Part shown: one piece after another, positions 27,301 to 33,073 of the stretch
Numbering within the stretch: the stretch's first letter is position 1
Layout: each line of letters starts with the position of its first letter
Source of the DNA: Paracoccaceae bacterium
GTDB taxonomy: Bacteria; Pseudomonadota; Alphaproteobacteria; Rhodobacterales; Rhodobacteraceae
Direction of reading: 5' to 3'
Length of the DNA stretch: 33,073 nucleotides
Assembly: GCA_014359745.1 (NCBI GenBank)
Contig: JACIYW010000010.1
Coordinates: 1-33,073, forward strand
Notes under the pieces: model-generated
What the model was told of the DNA's origin: nothing
The model's database searches: none
The model's input: only the letters and a program-made list of their open reading frames with translations
Position numbers and translations under genes: made by a program

Positions 27301-27764
27301 CCCACCGCATCGGCCATGGCGCGGATGTCATTCATATCCTCGCCCAGCACCTCGGTGGCGGGGATCACCGGCACGCCGGCCTCTATCGCCACGCGCCGGG
27401 CGCTGGCCTTGTCGCCAAGGGCGCGCATCGTGTCGGCGCGCGGGCCGATGAACTTGATCCCCGCCGCGTCGCAGGCATCGACCAGTTCGGGGTTTTCCGA
27501 CAACAGGCCATAACCGGGATGGATCGCATCCGCCCCGGCCATTTTCGCCACGCGGATGATTTCGGGGATGGACAGATAGGCCGCCACCGGCCCCAGCCCC
27601 TTGCCGATCTGGTAAGCCTCATCGGCCTTGAACCGGTGGAGACCCAGCTTGTCTTCCTCGGCATAAACGGCGACGGTGCGTTTGCCCATCTCATTGGCCG
27701 CGCGCATGATGCGGATGGCGATCTCGCCGCGATTGGCGATCAGGATCTTGCGAAATTCTGCCAT
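24324..27764 (-). CDS. pyc: Pyruvate carboxylase
   Basis: A 1146-residue single-chain enzyme of standard length. Biotin carboxylase (about 1-450) has KASWGGGGRGM for ATP and EVNPRIQVEHTVTEEVTG. Carboxyltransferase (about 530-800) has TDTTMRDGHQSLLATRMRS and the metal His pair in IHFHTHDTAG. A PYC-specific middle domain follows, and the C-terminal biotinyl domain carries EAMKMETG with the biotinylated Lys at 1112. Reaction: pyruvate + bicarbonate + ATP to oxaloacetate, refilling the TCA cycle. The ATG at 27764 is chosen because MAEFRKILIANRGEIAIRIM is the canonical start and GGGGA precedes it; the open frame upstream overlaps the promoter. CTGC/GCAG dyads in the divergent region suggest control shared with ccr. 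Confidence 0.97.
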   Translation of the reverse strand: MAEFRKILIANRGEIAIRIMRAANEMGKRTVAVYAEEDKLGLHRFKADEAYQIGKGLGPVAAYLSIPEIIRVAKMAGADAIHPGYGLLSENPELVDACDAAGIKFIGPRADTMRALGDKASARRVAIEAGVPVIPATEVLGEDMNDIRAMADAVGYPLMLKASWGGGGRGMRPIMGADEVETKVREGRREAEAAFGNGEGYLEKMIQRARHVEVQVLGDQHGGLYHLYERDCTVQRRNQKVVERAPAPYLTDAQRAEICDLGLKIARHVGYQNAGTIEFLMDMDDEKFYFIEVNPRIQVEHTVTEEVTGIDIVRAQILIAEGKTIAEATGAPSQGDITLSGHALQCRVTTEDPQNNFIPDYGRITAYRSATGMGIRLDGGTAYAGSVVTRYYDSLLVKVTAWAQTPETAIARMDRALREFRIRGVSTNIAFVENLLKHPVFLDNTYTTKFIDTADDLFNFRKRRDRATRILTYIADITVNGHPETAGRPRPANDARLPVAPERRAAPAPGTRNLLIEKGPQAVADWMAAQKRLLITDTTMRDGHQSLLATRMRSIDMVNATPAYAANLPELFSVECWGGATFDVAYRFLQECPWQRLRDIRERLPNVMTQMLLRGSNAVGYTNYPDNVVRFFVKQAAETGIDVFRVFDSLNWVPNMRVAMDAVLEANKICEGSVCYTGNILDPDRAKYDLKYYVDTARALRDAGAHVLGLKDMAGLLKPAAARVLVKALKEEVGLPIHFHTHDTAGIACATILAAAEVGVDAVDCAMDALSGNTSQATLGTIVEALRHTDRDTGLDIARVREMSNYWEAVRGQYAAFETGLQAPASEVYLHEMPGGQFTNLKAQARGLGLEDRWHEVAQTYADVNMMFGDIVKVTPSSKVVGDMALMMVAQGLTRAQVEDPAVDVSFPDSVLDMLRGNLGQPPGGWPAAIMKKALKGEAPQTDRPGAHLPAVDLEETRAKLSRDLDGFRVDDEDLNGYLMYPKVYLDYMGRHRIYGPVRTLPTSAFFYGMEPGAEVSAEIDPGKTLEIRLQAVGETGDDGDVKVFFELNGQPRVIRVANRAVKATTAARPKAVDGNADHIGAPMPGVVASIAATVGAHVKAGDLLLTIEAMKMETGLHADRAAVIKAVHVQPGTQIDAKDLLVELE

Positions 27765-27789
27765 GGTGTCCCCGTGAAACTCTGTATCC

Positions 27790-27818
27790 ATGCTACGGCA
27801 ATGCTGCGGTGCAGTAAA
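27790..27818 (-). promoter_or_regulatory. Predicted pyc promoter
   Basis: Minus-strand TTTACT (27818-27813) and TAGCAT (27795-27790) are 17 nt apart, each matching the sigma-70 consensus at four of six bases. The CTGC-N3-GCAG dyad at 27804-27814 falls in the spacer and edges the -35, the same arrangement as at the patatin-gene promoter. Confidence 0.4.
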
Positions 27819-27834
27819 TGCTGCTTGCCGCAGT
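27800..27834. promoter_or_regulatory. Pair of CTGC/GCAG operator-like dyads before pyc
   Basis: AATGCTGCGGTGCAGTAA (27800-27817) contains CTGC-GGT-GCAG and matches the ccr site at 10172 at 16 of 18 bases. Directly after it AATGCTGC recurs as the left arm of CTGC-TTGCC-GCAG (27821-27833). The pair lies 36-70 bp before the pyc ATG, between the divergent pyc and ydcZ-like genes. Confidence 0.6.
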
Positions 27835-27931
27835 GCGGTGCGGATTTCGGGCGTCCGCACGGGCGATAGGGCTTGCCGTGATCCGCCCCGGTGGTAGGTC
27901 TGTCCCAAACACAGGTGCGAAAGGGGGCACG

Positions 27932-28378
27932 ATGACGGGCGAAGGGGTGCGATACGGTCTGGTCATGCTGGCGGCGGGGGTCGGGATACCGATCCTGGCC
28001 GCGCTGAACGCACAGCTTGGGGCCCGTCTGGGATCGCCCGCGGCGGCGGCGGTGTGCCTGTTCGCGGTGGGGTTTTTGGTGGCGGTTCTAGCGCTGTTGG
28101 CAACCGGCGTCGCGCCGATCCGCGCCTTGCCGCGCCAGCCCGCGTATCTTTTCGGCGGCGGGGTGCTGGTGGCGTTCTATATCCTGTCGATCACCTGGAT
28201 CGCGCCGCATATCGGTTTGGGCAATGCGGTGATCCTGGTTCTCTTGGGGCAGATGCTGACCTTTTCGTTCATTGATCATTTCGGCCTGTTTGGGGCGTTG
28301 CAAAAACCCTTGAACCCGCAACGCATCATCGGCGTGGTGATGCTGGCGGCGGGGGCGTTTCTGGCGATCCGGGCCTGA
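27932..28378 (+). CDS. Small DMT-superfamily transporter (YdcZ/DUF606 type)
   Basis: A 148-residue hydrophobic protein with about five membrane helices: residues 8-25, 37-58, 70-90, 97-118 and 128-146. The motif GIPILAALNAQLGARLGSP near the N-terminus and the short single-domain length are typical of the DUF606/YdcZ branch of the drug/metabolite transporter superfamily. Such proteins probably pair to form a carrier; their substrates are mostly unknown. The ATG at 27932 is chosen for AAGGGGG at 27921-27927; the frame is open further upstream, but that stretch overlaps the shared regulatory region. It diverges from pyc and converges on pepN with a 19-bp gap. Confidence 0.85.
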   Translation: MTGEGVRYGLVMLAAGVGIPILAALNAQLGARLGSPAAAAVCLFAVGFLVAVLALLATGVAPIRALPRQPAYLFGGGVLVAFYILSITWIAPHIGLGNAVILVLLGQMLTFSFIDHFGLFGALQKPLNPQRIIGVVMLAAGAFLAIRA

Positions 28379-28397
28379 CCGGACCGCCTGTCTCCGC

Positions 28398-30959
28398 TTA
28401 GCCGCGCATGCGGCTGACCATCTCGGTCATGTCGCGGCTCAAGCCCGGCGTGGCCAGAATGCGCGCCATCTCGGCCAGGATCAGCGCCTGGCGGTTTTCG
28501 TCATAGCGCGCCCAGGTCTCGAACGCGGTTGACATGCGCGCCGCCGTCTGCGGGTTCACCGGGTCAAGCCGGATCAGCCAATCGGCCAGCAGCCGGTATG
28601 ACGCCCCCGAAGGGTCGTGAAACCCCGCGGCATTGGCCGAAAGCGCGCCGATCACCGCGCGAAAGCGGTTGGGGTTCTTCCAGTCGAAATCGGGGTGTTC
28701 GGTCAGACGCCGGGCGGTGGCCGCCGTCTGATCCGGCGCCGCATAGGCCACCTGAACCGAGAACCACTTGTCGATCACCAGCCGGTCCCCCGACCATTGC
28801 CGATAGAATTCCGCCAGTTCGGGCCCGCCCGCGCCCACGTCCAGCAGGCAGGAAAGTGCTGCGAAACGTTCGGTCATGTTGTCGGCCCCGGCAAAAAGCC
28901 GTGCCGCCCGCGCGCCGCCATCCACCTGCGACAACAGCCCAAGCGCCGTCAGCCGCAGCGCCCGCGCCCCCGCCGACCGGGGTTCGGGCGTATAGGGGCC
29001 GGGCAGGTTCATCGCCTCGAACAGATCGGCCAGCACCGGTTCCAGATGCAGCGCCACCGCCTGCGACAGCTTGCGCCGCGCGGCGTGAATGGCGGTTGGG
29101 TCGGGGGTGATCCCGGCCCCGGCCAGCGTCTGCGCGATATCGTCCTCAGAGGGCAGGCGCAGGGCAAGGCCGCGAAACGCCGGATCAAGCGCATCGTCGC
29201 GCGCCACCCGCGCCAGCGCGTCCAGATATTGCGGGCCGGGGGCGGCATCGCCGGTGACCATTTCCACCAGAATATCCCTGGCCAGGGCGCGCCCTGCCTC
29301 GCATTTGTTGAACGGGTCGGTGTCATGGGCCAGAAGCAGCGCGCGTTCCTCGGGGGTGGTTGCCCGGTCAAGCAGCACCGGCGCCGAAAAACCGCGCAGG
29401 ATCGACGGCACCGGCCGGGCGGCAAGGCCGGGAAAGTCAAAGCTTTGTTCGGGCGCGTCGACTTCCAGCACCACGGTTGGCTGCACCTCGGCCCCATCGG
29501 GCCCCAGCAGGCCCAGCGCCACCGGTATCAGCGCGGGTTCCTTGAGCGGCTGGCCGGGGGTCGGCGGCACGGATTGGCGAAACGTCAGCCGATAGGTGCT
29601 GCCATCCCAATCCTCGGTCACTTTCAGATGCGGGGTGCCGGCCTGGGAATACCAGCGTTTGAACTGCGACAGGTCGCGGTGGGTCACATCCTCGAACACC
29701 TGAATCCAGTCTTCGATGGTGCAGGCCTGCCCGTCATGCCGGTCGAAATACAGGTTGAGCGCCGCGTCATAGGCATCATCGCCCACCAGCAGTTTCAGCA
29801 TCCGGATCAGCTCGGCGCCCTTTTCATACACCGTGGCGGTATAGAAATTGTTGATCTCTACATAGCTTTCGGGCCGCACGTTATGCGCCAGCGGCCCGCC
29901 ATCTTCGCGGAACTGGCGCGCGCGCAGCGTCAGCACATCCTCGATCCGCTTCACGGCTTCCGAACGCGTCTCGCCTGAAAACTGCTGATCGCGGAACACC
30001 GTCAGCCCCTCTTTCAGGCAAAGCTGGAACCAGTCGCGGCAGGTGATGCGGTTGCCTGTCCAGTTGTGGAAATATTCATGCGCGATGATGCGTTCGATAT
30101 TCTCGAAATCCTGATCGGTCGCGGTCTCGGGCGAGGCCAGAACGTAGCGGGAGTTGAAAATGTTCAATCCCTTGTTCTCCATCGCGCCCATATTGAAGTC
30201 GTCAACGGCGACAATGTTGAAAACGTCCAGGTCGTATTCGCGCCCGTAACGGTCTTCATCCCAGCGCATCGACCGTTTCAGCGCATCCATCGCATAGGCG
30301 CAGCGCCCTTCGTCGCCCGGCCGTACCCAGATGTTGAGCGCCACATCCCGCCCCGACCGCGTGATGAACCGGTCGGAAAACGCCCGCAGATCGCCCGCCA
30401 CCAGCGCGAACAGATAGGCCGGTTTCGGCCATGGATCGTGCCATTCCGCCCACCCTGGCCCCGATCCGGTCGGGTTGCCGTTCGACAAAAGCACCGGCAA
30501 ATCGGAGTCGACCCGCACCGTAAAGCGGGCCATCACATCGGGGCGGTCGGGGTAATAGGTGATCTTGCGAAAGCCTTCGGCCTCGCATTGGGTGCAATAC
30601 ATGGCGCGCGACATGTAAAGCCCCTCCAGCGCGGTGTTGGCCTCGGGCGCGATTTCCACCTCGGCCTCCCATGTAAACGGGCCGTCGGGCAGGGCGCCCG
30701 CAGGCACGGTCAGGCCGGACTCTGTAGGGTTGACCTGCACCTGCGCACCGTCGATGCGCGCCGATATCAGCCGCAGCCCTTCGCCATCCAGCCACAAATC
30801 CTGCATGCCAGAGCACGCCGGATTGCGCCGGAAGCTGATGCGCGAGAGCACCCGCGTGGCCTTGGGGTGCAGGCGAAAGGTCAGGTGAACATCGTCCACC
30901 AGAAAGGCGGGGGCCTGGTAATCGGCCAGGTGAATGGCGTGCGGGGCGTCGTCGCGCAT
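28398..30959 (-). CDS. pepN: Aminopeptidase N (M1 family zinc metallopeptidase)
   Basis: An 853-residue protein of the E. coli PepN type. GAMEN at 259-263 recognises the substrate N-terminus. The zinc site is H295-E296-x-x-H299 in IIAHEYFHNWTGNRITCRDW, with the third ligand Glu318 in LKEGLT, giving the family spacing HEXXH-X18-E. The N-terminal beta domain precedes it, and the C-terminal helical domain (about 530-853) is complete. Reaction: removal of N-terminal residues from peptides in the cytoplasm, for peptide recycling. AAAGGAG seven bases before the ATG makes the start secure, and no signal peptide is seen. It stands alone, diverging from malate synthase across 231 bp. Nothing is missing. 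Confidence 0.96.
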   Translation of the reverse strand: MRDDAPHAIHLADYQAPAFLVDDVHLTFRLHPKATRVLSRISFRRNPACSGMQDLWLDGEGLRLISARIDGAQVQVNPTESGLTVPAGALPDGPFTWEAEVEIAPEANTALEGLYMSRAMYCTQCEAEGFRKITYYPDRPDVMARFTVRVDSDLPVLLSNGNPTGSGPGWAEWHDPWPKPAYLFALVAGDLRAFSDRFITRSGRDVALNIWVRPGDEGRCAYAMDALKRSMRWDEDRYGREYDLDVFNIVAVDDFNMGAMENKGLNIFNSRYVLASPETATDQDFENIERIIAHEYFHNWTGNRITCRDWFQLCLKEGLTVFRDQQFSGETRSEAVKRIEDVLTLRARQFREDGGPLAHNVRPESYVEINNFYTATVYEKGAELIRMLKLLVGDDAYDAALNLYFDRHDGQACTIEDWIQVFEDVTHRDLSQFKRWYSQAGTPHLKVTEDWDGSTYRLTFRQSVPPTPGQPLKEPALIPVALGLLGPDGAEVQPTVVLEVDAPEQSFDFPGLAARPVPSILRGFSAPVLLDRATTPEERALLLAHDTDPFNKCEAGRALARDILVEMVTGDAAPGPQYLDALARVARDDALDPAFRGLALRLPSEDDIAQTLAGAGITPDPTAIHAARRKLSQAVALHLEPVLADLFEAMNLPGPYTPEPRSAGARALRLTALGLLSQVDGGARAARLFAGADNMTERFAALSCLLDVGAGGPELAEFYRQWSGDRLVIDKWFSVQVAYAAPDQTAATARRLTEHPDFDWKNPNRFRAVIGALSANAAGFHDPSGASYRLLADWLIRLDPVNPQTAARMSTAFETWARYDENRQALILAEMARILATPGLSRDMTEMVSRMRG

Positions 30960-31077
30960 CTGAAGGCTCCTTTATCCTGCCCCCATAGGTAACCGGCTGA
31001 TCGCCACGCGCAAGGCGCGCCAGCCCCAATTGCGCCGGAACCCGTGCCCGCGCCACCCCGGCAGGGCCCGACAGGCC

Positions 31078-31089
31078 CTGACTGGTCAG
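31078..31089. promoter_or_regulatory. CTGAC-TG-GTCAG inverted repeat in the pepN-glcB gap
   Basis: A perfect 5-bp dyad with a 2-nt spacer lies about 100 bp before the malate synthase ATG. Its right part ACTGGTCAGA equals one half of the FadR-type consensus ACTGGTCnGACCAGT, but the other half is absent. A regulatory role is only a possibility. Confidence 0.25.
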
Positions 31090-31105
31090 AAAACTTGACC
31101 GCCGC

Positions 31106-31135
31106 TTGTTGCCTATCGGAAACTTTTTTTCTAAT
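31106..31135 (+). promoter_or_regulatory. Predicted promoter of malate synthase with a downstream TGCATATGCA palindrome
   Basis: TTGTTG (31106-31111) and TCTAAT (31130-31135) are 18 nt apart; the -10 is good and the -35 weak. The perfect palindrome TGCATATGCA (31140-31149), inside CTGTGCATATGCATATA, covers the likely transcription start, a place where a repressor would act. Confidence 0.45.
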
Positions 31136-31190
31136 GCTGTGCATATGCATATATCGCCCAAACCGGCGACACGACGTAAAGGACAGGAAC

Positions 31191-33073
31191 ATGACACAGC
31201 GCGTTGATAAAAATGGGCTTTTGGTGGATGCCGATTTTGCCGGGTTTATCGAATCCGCCGCCCTGCCGGGCACGGACGTGTCGGCAAGCGCGTTCTGGGC
31301 CGGATTCTCGGCGCTGGTGCATGACCTTGGCCCGAAAAACCGCGCGCTGCTGGCCACCCGCGAGAAAATGCAGGCACAGATCGACGCTTGGCACATCGCG
31401 CGCCGCGGGCAGGCGCATGATGCCGCGGCCTATGCGGCTTTCCTGACCGATATCGGCTATCTGGTGCCCGAAGGGCCGGATTTCACCATTGAAACCACCA
31501 ATACCGACCCCGAGATGGCAACCGTGCCCGGCCCGCAACTGGTGGTGCCGATCATGAACGCGCGCTATGCGCTCAATGCCGCGAATGCGCGCTGGGGCAG
31601 CCTTTATGACGCGCTTTACGGCACCGATGCGCTGGGCGATCTGCCCACGGGCAAGGGCTTTGACCCCGCGCGCGGCAAACGGGTGATCGCCTGGGCGCGC
31701 AGCTTTCTGGATGAGGCCGCGCCGCTGGCGGGTGCAAGCTGGGCGGATGTGCGGGGCCTGTCGGTTGCGGGCGGCGCGCTGGTGGTCCGCCATGCTTCGG
31801 GGCAGACCGGGCTGGCGAATTCCGATCGCTTCGTCGGCCATGTGGGCGATGCTGGCGCGCCCGATCAGATCATCCTGCGCAACCACAATCTGCATATCTC
31901 GGTGGTGATCGACGCGCAAAACAGCATCGGTCGCGACGATCCGGCCCATATCGCCGATGTGCGGCTGGAATCGGCGATCACCTCGATCATGGATTGCGAG
32001 GATTCGGTCGCCGCCGTCGATGCCGAAGACAAGGTGCTGGCCTATGCCAACTGGCTGGGCCTGATGAAGGGCGACCTGACCGAAACGGTTTCCAAGGGCG
32101 GCACCACCTTTACCCGCGCCCTGAACGATGACATCGCCTATACGGCCGCGAATGGCAGCGCCGCCGCGCTGAAGGCCCGCGCGCTGATGCTGGTGCGCAA
32201 CGTCGGCCACCTGATGACCAACCCCGCCATCCTTGACCGCGACGGCCATGAGGTGGGCGAGGGGCTGATGGACGCCATGATCACCACCCTGATCGCCATG
32301 CACGATCTGAAAAAGACCGCAGGCCCGCGCAACTCGGCCACCGGATCGGTTTATGTGGTCAAACCCAAGATGCACGGCCCCGAAGAGGTGGCCTTTGCTG
32401 ATGAGATTTTCACCCGCGTCGAGGCGGCGCTGGGCCTGCCGCAATACACCGTCAAACTGGGCATCATGGATGAGGAACGCCGCACCTCGGCCAACCTCAA
32501 GGAATGTATCCGCGCGGCGCGTCACCGCGTGGCCTTCATCAACACCGGCTTTCTTGACCGTACCGGGGATGAGATTCACACCTCGATGGAAGCCGGGCCT
32601 ATGGTGCGCAAGGGCGAGATGAAGAATTCGGTATGGATCGCATCCTACGAGGATCGCAATGTCGATATCGGGCTTGCCTGCGGGCTGAAGGGGCGCGCGC
32701 AAATCGGCAAGGGCATGTGGGCGATGCCCGATCTGATGGCCGATATGCTGGCCGCCAAGATCGGCCACCCGCAGGCGGGCGCCACCTGCGCCTGGGTGCC
32801 ATCGCCCACGGCGGCCACGCTGCACGCCACGCATTACCACCGCGTTGACGTGCTGGCACGGCAGGACGAAATCGCCGCAGGCGGGCCGCGCGGCACGCTG
32901 GGCGATCTGCTGACCATCCCGCTGGCGGCGGGCGTCAACTGGTCTGACGCGGAAATCACCGCCGAGGTCGAAAATAACGCCCAGGGCATCCTGGGCTATG
33001 TGGTGCGCTGGATCGATCAGGGGGTCGGCTGTTCCAAGGTGCCCGACATCCACGACGTGGGCCTGATGGAAGA
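31191..33073 (+). CDS. glcB: Malate synthase G (C-terminus beyond window)
   Basis: 627 full codons are present of an enzyme usually about 720 residues long. The start [68 protein letters not shown] and [17 protein letters not shown] are hallmark blocks of isoform [27 protein letters not shown] holds further conserved active-site residues. Reaction: glyoxylate + acetyl-CoA + water to malate + CoA. The window ends at GLMED, and the presumed catalytic Asp (E. coli Asp631 equivalent) falls in the incomplete last codon (ga-). AAAGGA seven bases before the ATG sets the start. Context: glyoxylate comes from the EMC pathway, or from glycolate or isocitrate; no isocitrate lyase or glycolate oxidase gene is in view. 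Confidence 0.96.
   Translation, partial: MTQRVDKNGLLVDADFAGFIESAALPGTDVSASAFWAGFSALVHDLGPKNRALLATREKMQAQIDAWHIARRGQAHDAAAYAAFLTDIGYLVPEGPDFTIETTNTDPEMATVPGPQLVVPIMNARYALNAANARWGSLYDALYGTDALGDLPTGKGFDPARGKRVIAWARSFLDEAAPLAGASWADVRGLSVAGGALVVRHASGQTGLANSDRFVGHVGDAGAPDQIILRNHNLHISVVIDAQNSIGRDDPAHIADVRLESAITSIMDCEDSVAAVDAEDKVLAYANWLGLMKGDLTETVSKGGTTFTRALNDDIAYTAANGSAAALKARALMLVRNVGHLMTNPAILDRDGHEVGEGLMDAMITTLIAMHDLKKTAGPRNSATGSVYVVKPKMHGPEEVAFADEIFTRVEAALGLPQYTVKLGIMDEERRTSANLKECIRAARHRVAFINTGFLDRTGDEIHTSMEAGPMVRKGEMKNSVWIASYEDRNVDIGLACGLKGRAQIGKGMWAMPDLMADMLAAKIGHPQAGATCAWVPSPTAATLHATHYHRVDVLARQDEIAAGGPRGTLGDLLTIPLAAGVNWSDAEITAEVENNAQGILGYVVRWIDQGVGCSKVPDIHDVGLME

Noticed and set aside
24378-27869. 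A 1163-codon open frame on the plus strand opposite pyc, and similar long antisense frames opposite tamB, ecm, ccr, the helicase, acnA, pepN and glcB
   Set aside because: They mirror the real genes through GC-rich codon bias, have His/Gly/Arg-rich low-complexity translations, and show no domain, ribosome-binding site or start context.

Overview
The window looks like a chromosomal segment of an alphaproteobacterium, most likely Rhodobacteraceae (Rhodobacter/Paracoccus/Roseobacter group). The reasons are high GC, a tamA-tamB pair, an HvrA-type H-NS protein, and above all neighbouring genes for ethylmalonyl-CoA mutase and crotonyl-CoA carboxylase/reductase, the signature enzymes of the ethylmalonyl-CoA (EMC) pathway. 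It is dense, mostly housekeeping and central-carbon DNA. I see no phage, transposon, CRISPR array, toxin-antitoxin pair or recognisable defence island.

Layout. 1-2 kb: a cut patatin-like lipase (-), diverging from an H-NS/HvrA-like gene that is followed 3 nt later by a YihY/BrkB membrane protein gene (+). 2.0-7.7 kb: tamB and tamA (-), overlapping by one base. 8.1-11.5 kb: ecm and ccr (+). 11.6-17.8 kb: a RecD-like SF1 helicase, a LolA-like protein, an MsbA-like ABC exporter and an acyl-CoA synthetase (all +). 17.9-18.1 kb: a small antibiotic-monooxygenase-fold gene (-) broken by an amber codon. 18.4-21.2 kb: aconitase (-). 21.5-22.3 kb: a DUF1223 gene (+) broken by a frameshift. 22.3-24.2 kb: an LpxL/HtrB-type acyltransferase, tRNA-Gly(GCC) and TerC (all -). 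24.3-27.8 kb: pyruvate carboxylase (-). 27.9-28.4 kb: a YdcZ-type small transporter (+). 28.4-31.0 kb: aminopeptidase N (-). 31.2 kb to the end: malate synthase G (+, cut by the window edge).

How the genes fit together. Ecm and Ccr convert acetyl-CoA-derived crotonyl-CoA towards methylsuccinyl-CoA, malate synthase joins glyoxylate with acetyl-CoA, pyruvate carboxylase refills oxaloacetate, and aconitase serves the TCA cycle, so the window is rich in acetyl-CoA assimilation and anaplerosis. The most interesting signal is regulatory. Near-identical 18-bp dyads built on CTGC-N3-GCAG lie before ccr and before pyc, about 17.6 kb apart, with a second CTGC/GCAG dyad at each promoter. A related dyad fills the -35/-10 spacer of the predicted patatin-gene promoter. 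This resembles the TGC-rich motif reported for the polyhydroxybutyrate-responsive repressor PhaR, which suggests a PHB-linked regulon spanning storage, EMC pathway and anaplerosis. That link is inference.

Other points of note are the two broken genes, a dispersed intergenic element with two or three copies here, a G-rich tandem repeat between aconitase and the DUF1223 gene, and an acyltransferase whose H-X4-D/E motif reads H-X4-N.
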